A stretch of 64,000 nt of DNA from Paracoxiella cheracis (GTDB lineage: Bacteria; Pseudomonadota; Gammaproteobacteria; Coxiellales; Coxiellaceae): the NCBI RefSeq assembly GCF_049348705.1, contig NZ_CP186485.1, positions 1,674,001-1,738,000 on the forward strand, given 5' to 3'. Position numbers and translations under genes: made by a program. The number at the start of each line of letters is the position of its first letter. Position 1 is the stretch's first letter. Of the stretch, positions 27,563 through 36,764 are shown in pieces. The notes beneath the pieces were generated by a model that did not search any database, was not told where the DNA came from, and saw only the letters and a program-made list of their open reading frames with translations.

Positions 27563-28831
27563 CTAATTAACCATACATTTCCCATGTTTTACATGATATT
27601 CAAATTCATCATAAAAATGCTTTAGTGCACCACCTACAGGCCAAGCCGCTGCTTCGCCAAAGGCACAAATTGTTCGGCCTTCGATACCTTTAGCAACTTT
27701 ACCTAAGCGCTCAAGGTCACGCATGGTGCCCTCGCCAGATTCAATTTGATGCACTAGACGATAAAGCCAACCCGTTCCTTCACGACACGGCGTACATTGC
27801 CCACACGATTCATGCATATAAAATTTTGAAATTCGTTCCAACACTTTCACAATACACGTTGATTCATCCATCACCATCACACCACCCGAACCCAACATGG
27901 AACCTGCTGCCATTAAGCTATCAAAGTCCATGTTAGTTTTCATCATGATGTCGGCGGGTAGAATCGGCATGGAGCTACCACCCGGAATAACCGCTTTTAG
28001 TTTTGCACCATTTCGCATACCACCCGCTAAATCTAATAATTCTGCAAAGGGTATGCCGAGCGGCACTTCATAGTTGCCAGGTTTTGCGACGTGGCCACTC
28101 ACCGAAAATATTTTCGTACCACCATTTTTAGGCGGCCCTAAGTCTGCAAACCATTTTCCGCCTTTTTCTAAAATAACGGGAACCGAAGTGTAGGTTTCTG
28201 TGTTGTTAATATTTGTAGGACGACCATACAAACCGTAATTTGCTGGAAAAGGTGGTTTGAACCGCGGCCAACCACGTTTGCCTTCTAATGAGTTCATCAA
28301 CGCAGTTTCTTCACCGCAAATATAAGCACCCGCACTCATGTGGTTGAAGATTTCAATATCAACACCTGAGCCCAAAGCATTTTTACCAATTAAACCCGCT
28401 TTTCGAGCTTCGGCCAAAGCAGCTTCACAACGTTGCATCGGCTCCCAAAATTCACCACGCAAGAAGTTATAAGCAACTGTTGCGCCTAACGTGTAACAGG
28501 CAATGGCAATGCCTTCTAATAATTGGTGTGGATTAAAGCGCAAAATATCGCGATCTTTACACGTGCCCGGCTCACTTTCGTCAGAGTTGCAAATCACAAA
28601 TTTCTGACCCGGCACATCGCGAGAAATAAAACTCCATTTTAGACCCGTCGGAAATCCAGCGCCGCCTCGGCCGCGCAACGAAGATTCTTTAAGTTCATTG
28701 ATAATGTCTTCTGGCGATGTTTTTTCGGTTAAAATTTTTCGTAAAACTTTGTAGCCACCAATGCTTTCATAGGTTTTCAATGTCCACGGTTCATCGAGAT
28801 GCAGCGTGCGGTAACAAACTTCATTCAACAT
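27563..28831 (-). CDS. nuoF: NADH-quinone oxidoreductase subunit F
   Basis: NADH- and FMN-binding subunit where electrons enter complex I. The Gly-rich NADH-binding segment SLRGRGGAGFPTGLKWSF, the FMN region CNSDESEPGTCKDR, ICGEETALMNSLEG and the N3 cluster motif ESCGQCTPCREGTGW are all present. At 422 residues it is normal. The ATG lies within the end of nuoE (11-base overlap). Confidence 0.96.
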   Translation of the reverse strand: MLNEVCYRTLHLDEPWTLKTYESIGGYKVLRKILTEKTSPEDIINELKESSLRGRGGAGFPTGLKWSFISRDVPGQKFVICNSDESEPGTCKDRDILRFNPHQLLEGIAIACYTLGATVAYNFLRGEFWEPMQRCEAALAEARKAGLIGKNALGSGVDIEIFNHMSAGAYICGEETALMNSLEGKRGWPRFKPPFPANYGLYGRPTNINNTETYTSVPVILEKGGKWFADLGPPKNGGTKIFSVSGHVAKPGNYEVPLGIPFAELLDLAGGMRNGAKLKAVIPGGSSMPILPADIMMKTNMDFDSLMAAGSMLGSGGVMVMDESTCIVKVLERISKFYMHESCGQCTPCREGTGWLYRLVHQIESGEGTMRDLERLGKVAKGIEGRTICAFGEAAAWPVGGALKHFYDEFEYHVKHGKCMVN

Positions 28832-29348
28832 TTGTTTTTGCCCCCTGCTCTAGTTGATCGATTAACGCTAACATTTTTTCAGGTGTTAAGTTTTCGTGGT
28901 ATGCCTTGTCGTTGATTTGACACATCGGTGCACCCGCGCAAGCCGCCATGCATTCTACTTCAGTGACTGTAAACAAACCATCTTTGGTCGTTTCACCCAC
29001 ATTAATGTTTAAGCGTTTTTTTAAGCAGTCGATGATTTCTTCGCTACCACGCAACATGCACGCAACATTCGTGCAAACGCTAATTTTATTGTTGCCAATT
29101 GGCTTGAGGTTATACATGTCATAAAACGTAGCCGCTTCGTAAGCAACGATGTGCGGCACGTCTAGGTAATCAGCAACAGCATTCATCGCAGCGTCACTCA
29201 ACCAACCACCGTTTTGATCTTGTGCCAATAGTAGCGCTTTAACCAGTGCCCATTTTTTTTGATCTGGCGGATATTTTTTTATCCAGTGATCTATTTCTTT
29301 TTTCACCGCATCAGATAGCACAAATTTTTGTTCAGTTAATTCTGTCAT
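28821..29348 (-). CDS. nuoE: NADH-quinone oxidoreductase subunit E
   Basis: Thioredoxin-fold subunit with 2Fe-2S cluster N1a. The four ligands are in CTNVACMLRGS and VECMAACAGAPMCQIN. The product is 175 residues. The start overlaps the last base of the nuoD stop (TAATG), and the end overlaps nuoF, so the three genes are translationally coupled. Confidence 0.95.
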   Translation of the reverse strand: MTELTEQKFVLSDAVKKEIDHWIKKYPPDQKKWALVKALLLAQDQNGGWLSDAAMNAVADYLDVPHIVAYEAATFYDMYNLKPIGNNKISVCTNVACMLRGSEEIIDCLKKRLNINVGETTKDGLFTVTEVECMAACAGAPMCQINDKAYHENLTPEKMLALIDQLEQGAKTNVE

Positions 29349-30601
29349 TAACGATCAATCTCACCAAAAACAATATCAATACTTGAAATGACTGCAACCA
29401 AATCCGCAATCATATGCCCACGACACATTTCGTCAAGTGCTGCAAGACACGGATAACTCGCTGCACGTATTTTCACGCGATAAGGTTTATTTGCCCCATC
29501 AGAAACCATATAAATGCCGAACTCACCTTTAGGTTGTTCCACACATGCATAAGCTTCACCTTCGGGTACGTTATAACCTTCAGTAAATAATTTGAAGTGA
29601 TGAATTAAGGATTCCATATCCCGTTTCATCACAGTACGCTTTGGCGGCACAACTTTATAGTCACCCGCTATCACAGGGCCAGGGTTGTGACGCAACCATT
29701 CCACACATTGACGAATAATGCGATTGGACTGACGCATTTCTTCCACACGCACGAGATAGCGATCGTAACAATCACCATTCGTGCCCACGGGAATATCAAA
29801 GTCGATTTGGTCATATACCGAATAAGGCTGTTTTTTGCGTAGATCCCACTCTACACCCGAACCTCTTAACATGGGACCAGTAAATCCAAGCTGCATGGCA
29901 CGCTCGGCTGAGACAACGCCAATACCTACCGTGCGCTGTTTCCAAATACGATTTTCGGTGAGCAGTGTTTCATATTCATCCACTAATTTTGGAAAACGCT
30001 CCGTAAAATCCCAAATAAAATCCAGTAATGACCCTTCACGTGCCTCATTCATTTTGGCAACCGTTTTTTTATTGTGCCATTTGGATGGTTTATATTTCGG
30101 CATGGAATCGGGAAGATCACGATAAACACCACCCGGACGATAGTATGTTGCATGCATACGCGCCCCGGAAACCGCTTCATAACAATCCATTAAATCTTCA
30201 CGCTCACGAAAACAGTATAGGAAAACAGTCATGGCGCCCACATCGAGCGCATGCGCACCCAACCACAGTAAATGATTTAAAATGCGTGTGATTTCATCAA
30301 ACATCGTGCGGATATATTTCGCGCGAATGGGTGGTTCAATCCCGAGTAATTTTTCTACGGCCATCACATAAGCATGCTCGTTAGACATCATCGAGACATA
30401 ATCGAGCCGATCCATGTAACCAATACTTTGATTATAGGGTTTGCTTTCTGCTAGTTTTTCAGTAGCGCGATGCAATAATCCAATATGGGGATCGATGCGC
30501 TGAATGACTTCACCATCAACTTCCATAACAAGACGCAAAACACCATGCGCCGCCGGATGCTGCGGGCCGAAGTTTAAAGTGTAATTGCGAACTTCAGCCA
30601 T
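29348..30601 (-). CDS. nuoD: NADH-quinone oxidoreductase subunit D
   Basis: The 49-kDa-type subunit that forms the quinone-reaction site with NuoB and NuoH. Starting MAEVRNYTLNFGPQHPAAHG at 30601 gives 417 residues and the exact family N-terminus with its conserved histidines. MLRGSGVEWDLRK and the C-terminal GHMIADLVAVISSIDIVFGEIDR are present. The longer frame upstream lies in nuoC. nuoC and nuoD are separate genes here, not fused as in Escherichia coli. Confidence 0.95.
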   Translation of the reverse strand: MAEVRNYTLNFGPQHPAAHGVLRLVMEVDGEVIQRIDPHIGLLHRATEKLAESKPYNQSIGYMDRLDYVSMMSNEHAYVMAVEKLLGIEPPIRAKYIRTMFDEITRILNHLLWLGAHALDVGAMTVFLYCFREREDLMDCYEAVSGARMHATYYRPGGVYRDLPDSMPKYKPSKWHNKKTVAKMNEAREGSLLDFIWDFTERFPKLVDEYETLLTENRIWKQRTVGIGVVSAERAMQLGFTGPMLRGSGVEWDLRKKQPYSVYDQIDFDIPVGTNGDCYDRYLVRVEEMRQSNRIIRQCVEWLRHNPGPVIAGDYKVVPPKRTVMKRDMESLIHHFKLFTEGYNVPEGEAYACVEQPKGEFGIYMVSDGANKPYRVKIRAASYPCLAALDEMCRGHMIADLVAVISSIDIVFGEIDR

Positions 30602-31301
30602 GCGAATCCTCTTGTTCTTTATGTTGGGGTTCATCACCCGTTAAATAACGACTATCGTGGCGAATCACTTTCGGCACTAATACACGCGGTTGAATACTCA
30701 CCGGTTCGTAAACACAACGCTCTTGCGCCGCATCATATCGAAGCTCAACTTCACCAATCAAGGGAAAATCTTTGCGAAAAGGGTGACCGACAAAACCATA
30801 GTCTGTCAGCAAACGTCGCAAGTCCGGATGGCCATCGTAAACAATACCAAACAAGTCGAACGCTTCACGCTCGTACCAATTAGCCGACGTCCAAATATTA
30901 ACAACAGAAGGAATTAAAGGCGGTTCGCCTTCTACAAATACTTTTAAACGAATACGCTGATTATTACTCAACGATAATAAGTGATAAACCGATGCAAAGC
31001 GCGGCTTATTCCACGGAATAATTTGTTCCTGCGCTCCTTCTTTATAACCGCGACTAAACCCACTGAACGTCGTCTCTTCCGTTCTCCAGTGGCTAACTCC
31101 ATAATCAATATAATCAACACCGCAAATATCTAGCAAAATTTCAAATTTAAAAGGCGCTTCATCGCGCAATGCGGTGCAAATTTCCAATAAATTTGCTGGC
31201 GGCAGTTCCACCGTCACCATGTCATGATGAATGGCAACATCATCCACTAACGATGCAAAGCGATCATTAATTGTGTTTGCCAATATTTTACTGTCTGACA
31301 T
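30594..31301 (-). CDS. nuoC: NADH-quinone oxidoreductase subunit C
   Basis: The 30-kDa-type subunit of the peripheral arm. The 235-residue protein contains the family segment WYEREAFDLFGIVYDGHPDL followed by RRLLTDYGFVGHPFRKDFP. A C-terminal extension of about 40 residues (ending EDSHG) is a little longer than usual. It ends eight bases inside the start of nuoD. Confidence 0.94.
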   Translation of the reverse strand: MSDSKILANTINDRFASLVDDVAIHHDMVTVELPPANLLEICTALRDEAPFKFEILLDICGVDYIDYGVSHWRTEETTFSGFSRGYKEGAQEQIIPWNKPRFASVYHLLSLSNNQRIRLKVFVEGEPPLIPSVVNIWTSANWYEREAFDLFGIVYDGHPDLRRLLTDYGFVGHPFRKDFPLIGEVELRYDAAQERCVYEPVSIQPRVLVPKVIRHDSRYLTGDEPQHKEQEDSHG

Positions 31302-31310
31302 GCGAAATCC

Positions 31311-31787
31311 TTATTTACGCTCGATGATGTTTCGTCGTTTTACTTTATTTTGTAGTTGAATAATACCGTAAAGCAATGCTTCAGCCGTCGGTGGACAACC
31401 CGGAACATAAATATCGACAGGCACAATGCGATCACAACCACGCACCACAGAGTAAGCATAGTGGTAATATCCACCACCGTTAGCACAAGAACCCATGGAA
31501 ATTACCCAACGCGGCTCAGCCATTTGGTCATAGACTTTACGCAGTGCGGGCGCCATTTTATTACAAAGTGTACCTGCTACAATCATGACATCTGATTGCC
31601 GAGGGCTCGGGCGAAAGATTAATCCAAAGCGGTCGATATCGTAGCGTGCTGCTGCACATTGCATCATTTCAACAGCACAACAGGCCAAACCAAATGTCAT
31701 CGGCCATAACGATCCACTGCGCGCCCATCGGAATAAGTTGTCTACCGATGTCACCACAAAACCTTGTTTGTTTAATATGTCTTTCAT
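31311..31787 (-). CDS. nuoB: NADH-quinone oxidoreductase subunit B
   Basis: Carries cluster N2, the last iron-sulfur centre before quinone. The adjacent cysteines in FGLACCAVEMM and the other ligands in SMGSCANGGGYYHYAYSVV and DIYVPGCPPTAEAL are all present. At 158 residues it is of normal length. It lies between nuoA (37 bases upstream) and nuoC. Confidence 0.96.
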   Translation of the reverse strand: MKDILNKQGFVVTSVDNLFRWARSGSLWPMTFGLACCAVEMMQCAAARYDIDRFGLIFRPSPRQSDVMIVAGTLCNKMAPALRKVYDQMAEPRWVISMGSCANGGGYYHYAYSVVRGCDRIVPVDIYVPGCPPTAEALLYGIIQLQNKVKRRNIIERK

Positions 31788-31824
31788 GATAAACCTTACA
31801 AATCCAATCCCTAATCCTTAAAGA

Positions 31825-32181
31825 CTACTCCCACTCTAGCGCACCACACTTCCATTCATAAATAAAGCCAATAATTAAAATGCCGAGAAATATTATCATC
31901 GCCCAAAAGCCAATCCAATGAATATGACGCAAAACAACTGCCCATGGAAATAAGAACGCCGTTTCTAAATCAAAAATGATGAAAAGGATAGCAACCAAAT
32001 AATAACGAACATCAAAGGGTAAGCGCGCGTCTTCAAACGCATCAAACCCACATTCATAAGGAGATAGTTTTGCTTTATCAGGACGACGTGGGCCGAGCAT
32101 CCAACCCATAGCAAATGCAGCAAAACCAATAAAAACACCCACACCGATGAATACTAATATTGGAAAGTAGTTGGCTAACAT
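31825..32181 (-). CDS. nuoA: NADH-quinone oxidoreductase subunit A
   Basis: Small membrane subunit of complex I, 118 residues with three helices. The loop KLSPYECGFDAFEDARLPFDVRYYLVAILFIIFDLET contains the conserved cysteine and acidic residues. First gene of the nuo operon; the tRNA-Leu gene lies 64 bases upstream. The following genes B to N are all present in standard order. Confidence 0.95.
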   Translation of the reverse strand: MLANYFPILVFIGVGVFIGFAAFAMGWMLGPRRPDKAKLSPYECGFDAFEDARLPFDVRYYLVAILFIIFDLETAFLFPWAVVLRHIHWIGFWAMIIFLGILIIGFIYEWKCGALEWE

Positions 32182-32245
32182 AGGGTTCCTTATTTTGTCG
32201 CTACATTATATATGATATAAACACAATTATGCAGGCCTTAAATAA

Positions 32246-32327
32246 TGCCGAAGGCCGGACTCGAACCGGCACAGCTTTCGCCACTGCCCCCTCAAGACAG
32301 CGTGTCTACCAATTCCACCACTTCGGC
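32246..32327 (-). tRNA. tRNA-Leu (GAG)
   Basis: An 82-nt class II tRNA with a long variable arm. The acceptor stem is GCCGAAG/CTTCGGC, the T-loop is GGTTCGAGTCC, and the anticodon loop is TTGAGGG, giving anticodon GAG. The 3' CCA is not encoded (the discriminator A is followed by TTA), unlike the tRNA-fMet of this window. It lies between secG and nuoA, an order shared with several gammaproteobacteria. Confidence 0.95.
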
Positions 32328-32363
32328 AAATCACTTATCTGAAACGCCTTACCTCAAAAAAAT

Positions 32364-32690
32364 TTAATTAGACGGTAAGTTCCCACTCGGAGGTATCGTC
32401 GGGATCGACTGAGTTGGTGCCTGCTGCGTGGGAATCGTTTGTTGCTGGAGCGCTTTTTGCTCTCGAGCTGAAAGATATCCCAACGTTAAACTCGTTGCAA
32501 AAAATATGGCAGCCAAGAGGATCGTTATTTTCATCAAAAATGGCGTCGCTCCGATGCTACCAAACATCGTGTTAGAAGCACCGCTTCCAAATGCTGCACC
32601 AACATCAGCACCTTTGCCATGCTGCAACAATACTAATGTCACCAAACAAATAGCCACTAACACATGTAATACCAAAATCAGTTGTTGCAT
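32364..32690 (-). CDS. secG: Preprotein translocase subunit SecG
   Basis: SecG is an auxiliary membrane subunit of the SecYEG channel. The 108-residue protein has two membrane helices flanking the conserved loop LLQHGKGADVGAAFGSGASNTMFGS, and a Gln/Pro/Thr-rich tail. Its start lies 13 bases inside tpiA, so the two are probably co-transcribed. Confidence 0.95.
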   Translation of the reverse strand: MQQLILVLHVLVAICLVTLVLLQHGKGADVGAAFGSGASNTMFGSIGATPFLMKITILLAAIFFATSLTLGYLSAREQKALQQQTIPTQQAPTQSIPTIPPSGNLPSN

Positions 32691-33436
32691 AGTTTTCCGA
32701 TCTCTAAAAATTGTTCGGCGTGCAATGAAGCACCGCCTACTAATGCACCATCAATGTCTGGCATAGCAAACAAAGCTTCGGCATTATCGGGTTTAACGCT
32801 GCCACCGTATAAAATTCGAACGCTGTCAGCTAAGTTTTCATCCCGTTGACGCAATTGCTCTCGAATTGCTGCATGCACTTCTTGAGCTTGTTCCGGTGTG
32901 GCATGTTTACCTGTTCCAATAGCCCACACAGGTTCATAAGCAATCACTGCATCAGCAAACGCTGACAGATTATCATGCAAATGCAGGACCGCTGCAAGTT
33001 GTTCTGATACCACAGATAACGTTTGTTCTGCATCCCGTTGCTTTTCAGTTTCGCCCACACAAAGCACTGGCCGTATCTCTGCATCCAAAGCAGCCTTAAA
33101 TTTAGCAGCCACCAGCTCATTGGTCTCATCATACAAAGTTCGTCGCTCAGAATGGCCAACGATGACATAACGGCAATTAAAGTCATGCAGCATCGATGCC
33201 GATATCTCGCCCGTAAAAGCACCGTCTGGTTCATTAGAGACGTTTTGAGCACCCCAAGAGATCTGGGTACGCATCAACACTTGTTCACATTGCCCCAAAA
33301 AAACAAATGGCGGAAATACAGCAAGCTCTGCTAGCTCGACTCGCTCACAGCCCTGCACAAGCTCATTTAATAGCAAGGCAGTACTTTCCTTAGAGCCGTT
33401 CATTTTCCAGTTTCCAGCTACAAATGGTCGACGCAT
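32678..33436 (-). CDS. tpiA: Triosephosphate isomerase
   Basis: TpiA interconverts dihydroxyacetone phosphate and glyceraldehyde-3-phosphate. The 252-residue barrel keeps the substrate lysine in GNWKMNG, the electrophilic histidine in VIVGHSERR, the catalytic glutamate in VIAYEPVWAIGTGK with its mobile loop, and the phosphate-binding GGSVKP. First gene of the tpiA-secG unit. The candidate small RNA lies upstream with its own terminator. Confidence 0.96.
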   Translation of the reverse strand: MRRPFVAGNWKMNGSKESTALLLNELVQGCERVELAELAVFPPFVFLGQCEQVLMRTQISWGAQNVSNEPDGAFTGEISASMLHDFNCRYVIVGHSERRTLYDETNELVAAKFKAALDAEIRPVLCVGETEKQRDAEQTLSVVSEQLAAVLHLHDNLSAFADAVIAYEPVWAIGTGKHATPEQAQEVHAAIREQLRQRDENLADSVRILYGGSVKPDNAEALFAMPDIDGALVGGASLHAEQFLEIGKLCNN

Positions 33437-33610
33437 CGGGAGTCCTCTGTTGTATGCCTTGGGCGCATTCTATAGGAATAGACACCGATGCGCAAAGGAA
33501 GCAGAAGGCCGTAAGTAGCATGAAGGTACGTTAGCAGCCAGGGATGCGATTCCCGAAAAAGAGTAACCCCAAACTCGGCTAACAAGCAATTGCAATCCAT
33601 TGCACAAAGG

Positions 33611-33876
33611 AAAAGAAAAGGACCGCCGAAGCGGTCCTTTGTAGACTACAAACTTGGAGGGTCTGTAGCGGGCTTCCGTGCCCAAGAGGATAGCATCCTT
33701 ACTAACACAGACCTTAGACTACCTCATCACCCAAAGCCCTATAGAATAGGTACTTTAGGCATTGTGTCAGAGTTCGCTTAGGACTTCCTTGTCCGCTAGA
33801 CCCTAAATTTTAGTGCCAAGCTAAACTTCCATGTTTTATCAGCTACCCTAAACACTCACGTTTCCCATCAAGGGGA
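33611..33876 (-). ncRNA. Candidate structured small RNA upstream of tpiA
   Basis: About 265 nt without an ORF, bounded by a promoter-like site and a strong terminator. Compact nested pairing is visible on the minus strand. A GGTCTGT/ACAGACC stem encloses two hairpins, AGGAT-GCT-ATCCT and GGGC-ACGGAA-GCCC (33670-33683). Elsewhere there are GGAC-AAGGAA-GTCC (33781-33794) and CCTAT-TCT-ATAGG closed by a CCTAAAG/CTTTGG stem. Two loops carry A-x-GGA, the kind of loop bound by CsrA/RsmA proteins. I see no match to tmRNA, RNase P RNA or 6S RNA signatures. The structure is seen; an RsmY/Z-like function is only a guess. Confidence 0.5.
33617..33640 (-). terminator. Rho-independent terminator of the candidate RNA
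   Basis: Ten-base arms AAAGGACCGC / GCGGTCCTTT close a TTCG tetraloop (minus strand). They are followed by TTCTTTTCCTTT. The U-rich side is on the minus strand, which fixes the orientation of the transcript. Confidence 0.85.
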
Positions 33877-33881
33877 CCTTC

Positions 33882-33909
33882 AATATAGCACCGGGGTTGT
33901 TTCGAACAA
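33882..33909 (-). promoter_or_regulatory. Promoter-like site for the candidate RNA
   Basis: Read leftward, TTGTTC (33904-33909) and TATATT (33882-33887) are separated by 16 bases. Transcription would start near 33876. Confidence 0.4.
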
Positions 33910-34416
33910 ATATATCTTGAGATGAAATAAAGGGTCATACGAGCGCATTTTTATTGGTTATTTTAAAAACAAGATAAAAATCATACAGTTATGATTGAGG
34001 GATGAATTATACCAGAGAGAAATATACTGAATTTTCTGTACGCGAAAGCAGAGAATGCTTACAAATAACCTAAGCAACCTCTTACATCCAAAATGTACCT
34101 GATTATGCGGAAGTGGTTTGCTATCCTCTCCACTCCGGAAACGCGTTCAAGCATCTTACCATAACCGAAACAGAATGGAAGAGGTAAACAACTTTTTTTA
34201 ACTTTTTTTAGGAAAAAAATTTATTTTGCTCATAATTAATTCAACACCGATAAAAAAAATCAAAAACAGCCTAAGTCTTGCGCAATACTTTTTTTATTCA
34301 CAACAATGTTTGATCAACACGTTAACATCATTCGCATTGAATAAAATTTAACGCATGCTAGTATTTCCAGTAGTGTTAGAAAATCAATCAAATTTTTAAA
34401 AATTTTTGGAAAATAA
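33910..34416. other. AT-rich intergenic region with promoter elements and a GacA-box-like dyad
   Basis: No gene is seen. Read on the minus strand, TGTAAG-N6-CTTAGG (34069-34086) resembles the GacA/UvrY upstream sequence TGTAAG-N6-CTTACA. It lies about 60 bases before a perfect TATAAT (34006-34011). A hairpin-forming segment lies near 34108-34140. The rest is AT-rich and contains the leader of the truncated TauE-like gene. Confidence 0.45.
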
Positions 34417-35058
34417 ATGCATCATCTTTCCTCGATAACATATGTCATCCTAACATTAATCGGATGTGGAGCCGGTGTTGTTGATACCATTGCTGGTGGC
34501 GGCGGATTAATTACTGTGCCTGCATTATTAATGGCGGGACTTTCCCCAGCAATGTCTCTTGGCACCAATCGATTGCAAAGTTGCATTGGAGAGTCAACTG
34601 CGACAATTCGATTTATTCAGGGCGGTGAATTAGAACTTAAAAAACTATGGCTAGGATTAATCTTCGCCTCTATAGGCTCAACGATAGGGACTATTTTAAT
34701 ACAAATCATTCATCCCCTTCATTTAAAAAAAATAATTGCCGCTTTAATGCTAATTATTTTGATATACACCATTTTTTCGCCTAAATTAGCGCATAAAAGT
34801 GTTAAACCAAAAATGTCACTAAGCTTATTTGGCCTTATTTTTGGTACGATTATTGGTTTTTACAATGGTTTTTTTGGACCGGGAACAGGTTCTTTTTATG
34901 TAGTGGCATTTATGTTTTTTATGGCCATGAATATTAAAAGCGCTGTGATTCACACAAAACCCTTGAATTTGATCGGCAATATATTGTCATTTTTTTGGTT
35001 TGCCCTCGGTGGACATGTTGCCTATATCGTGGGTATTTTTATGTTGGACTTTGGATAA
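34417..35058 (+). pseudogene. TauE/SafE-family permease, truncated by an IS4-like element
   Basis: The N-terminal 209 residues match the TauE/SafE (DUF81) family of anion or sulfonate exporters: GAGVVDTIAGGGGLITVPALL near residue 20, GTNRLQS, and the second half-repeat GFYNGFFGPGTGSFYV. At 35043 the gene runs into the IS end, which supplies the last four codons (LDFG) and a stop. The final one or two membrane segments are lost, so it is probably inactive. The missing 3' part is not found beside the other IS copy in this window. Confidence 0.85.
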
Positions 35059-36764
35059 ATAAAATCCCTTGCCAGTTAGGACAATAATCAAAAAATGTGA
35101 GTTTCTAAATCTTAAGCTGTTTTTTGCAGCAATTCGTAGAATTGCTCAGGTGTAAAATTTATTTTATCCAACCATGATTTTACTATCCCAATCAAATCCT
35201 CTATTTTTTCAGGGTCTGAGTTTTGCGTCTTTTCTTCAGTCCTCTGAATCGTTTTAATTTTTGAGTTGCTATTTTTGAAAATAGCAGGATGTCGCGTGCG
35301 TTTCCCCTGCGTATCACCTTTGGTTCTGCCTTGCGGATTACCGCGTGGTTTGCAGAGATTAGCAGGCGTGCCAACGGTATCAAGCACCGTAGAAAAACCC
35401 CGTTGCGTTTGTGAAGGGGTCGCAGTTATTGATGGTTTTTCGTTATCCACTTGGAAGCTCGGCAAATACCGCTCCCATTTTTTCGGTAAAATCGGGGCAA
35501 GATTCCTCGCTAGATAAAGTTGCGTATACGCTAATGCTGTCATCCGCCACCAATCTTCTTCGTGCTTAACATCCGGTGTTTGGTATCGGTCAAATAACAG
35601 TTTGTCTTTATCAAAACGAAAGTAGTGTTCAATGTCATAGCGTCTATCGTAATAGTGATACGCTTCTAATGCTGTGATTTCATTACGTCGTTCACCAGCG
35701 AGTCCTAACCAGAGTGGATTTTTATATAAAGATTTACCGTTAGCATCAACCGCAACCAATTGCACAACAGTAACAGGATGCTCATATCCTTTAAATTGCT
35801 TTGAACCACGCAGTAATTGGTCACGCCATATTTTAATCTCCAATTGGTAAGTTTTGCCACTGCGGGTTGTAATGGGTTGCTGCACAATCTCATCGGATTC
35901 ACGGTGAGTCGTGCTGTCGTTTAGTTTCATCGCATCACCATAGCGTTTTATACTTCCTGAGGTATTATCTTCTATTGATGCGGGCGCGAAAACATTACGG
36001 GTACTGTTAAAACGGAAAAGATGTACCCAATTGGGATTTTCGCTAACCAGTTTACGGCAAGCTTCTGTACCATATTTTGAATCAGCCACGCTAACCACCA
36101 ATTTATGAGTAAGCGCTAAGTCTGCAATACAACGGTTAATTTGCTGCATCCCAACTACATTGCCTTTTTCATCGCTTTTAACGCGCCTCGTATCCAGTGG
36201 AACTAACCAATGCTTTTCTTGAGCTGCACCATCATTGGGCAATAGTGATACCGTTGAATATTCATGTCCAATGGTAATCGGTTTGTTACCCGGTGCTGGA
36301 TTAGGGCTGTAAACCACATGGCGATCTTCAACACAGTGTGCACTTTGACGCGACTGTGGTGTCGTATCCGCAATAATGATCACACGGTCATCGCTATGAC
36401 TCACATGTTCATATTGTATTTTCATCATGCTATCCCAACAATTTGCTACCGACAAACCATCGCTAATCGCATCGGTAATACTACTGTATTCACGTTCAAA
36501 GTATGGCGATTCACATAATTCTATGGGTGTTTTGCAGCGATGGCCATGGCTTGAAAGGGCATCGAGTAAATTCATATTGGCATCGCGTCGCGCGGGGAAG
36601 ATGTTGTAGAGGAATGTACGGAATTGTTTTAGTTTTTCTGTCGCTAACATCGTTTGTTCCTTATTTTATTTTTTCGAACAAACGTTGTTTACAACGTAAA
36701 ATTTTTTTTCGGTTTCTATGTCAAGCAATTTTTAATTATTTTTATAAATTTATCCAAAGTCCAA
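35044..36764 (-). mobile_element. IS4-like insertion sequence, copy 1
   Basis: A 1721-bp element bounded by perfect 17-bp inverted repeats TTGGACTTTGGATAAAT. A second, nearly identical copy of the same length is at 55447-57167 in the opposite orientation. No target duplication is evident (TTATG on the left, CTCAA on the right), which suggests a later rearrangement or a deletion next to the element. It truncates a TauE-like gene on one side and an ABC exporter gene on the other. Confidence 0.92.
35112..36650 (-). CDS. IS4-like DDE transposase, copy 1
   Basis: A 512-residue transposase. The IS4-family YREK signature (Y-x2-R-x3-E-x6-K) is exact in YDRRYDIEHYFRFDK near residue 335. The first aspartate lies in IIIADTTPQSRQ and the second in VVSVADSKYGTEA. 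The frame is complete. It differs from copy 2 by at least one residue (P versus T in the segment EIVQQ-P/T-ITTRS). A C-terminal basic region precedes the last helix. Confidence 0.92.
   Translation of the reverse strand: MLATEKLKQFRTFLYNIFPARRDANMNLLDALSSHGHRCKTPIELCESPYFEREYSSITDAISDGLSVANCWDSMMKIQYEHVSHSDDRVIIIADTTPQSRQSAHCVEDRHVVYSPNPAPGNKPITIGHEYSTVSLLPNDGAAQEKHWLVPLDTRRVKSDEKGNVVGMQQINRCIADLALTHKLVVSVADSKYGTEACRKLVSENPNWVHLFRFNSTRNVFAPASIEDNTSGSIKRYGDAMKLNDSTTHRESDEIVQQPITTRSGKTYQLEIKIWRDQLLRGSKQFKGYEHPVTVVQLVAVDANGKSLYKNPLWLGLAGERRNEITALEAYHYYDRRYDIEHYFRFDKDKLLFDRYQTPDVKHEEDWWRMTALAYTQLYLARNLAPILPKKWERYLPSFQVDNEKPSITATPSQTQRGFSTVLDTVGTPANLCKPRGNPQGRTKGDTQGKRTRHPAIFKNSNSKIKTIQRTEEKTQNSDPEKIEDLIGIVKSWLDKINFTPEQFYELLQKTA

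Noticed and set aside
32246..32327. Integration (att) site for a mobile island at tRNA-Leu
   Set aside because: No integrase gene or direct repeat of the tRNA 3' end was seen; the following genes are the housekeeping nuo operon.
33611..33876. tmRNA, RNase P RNA or 6S RNA
   Set aside because: No tag-peptide region or CCA end, no GGAAAGUCC core and no recognisable 6S closing stem were found by eye; it is left as an unassigned RNA.
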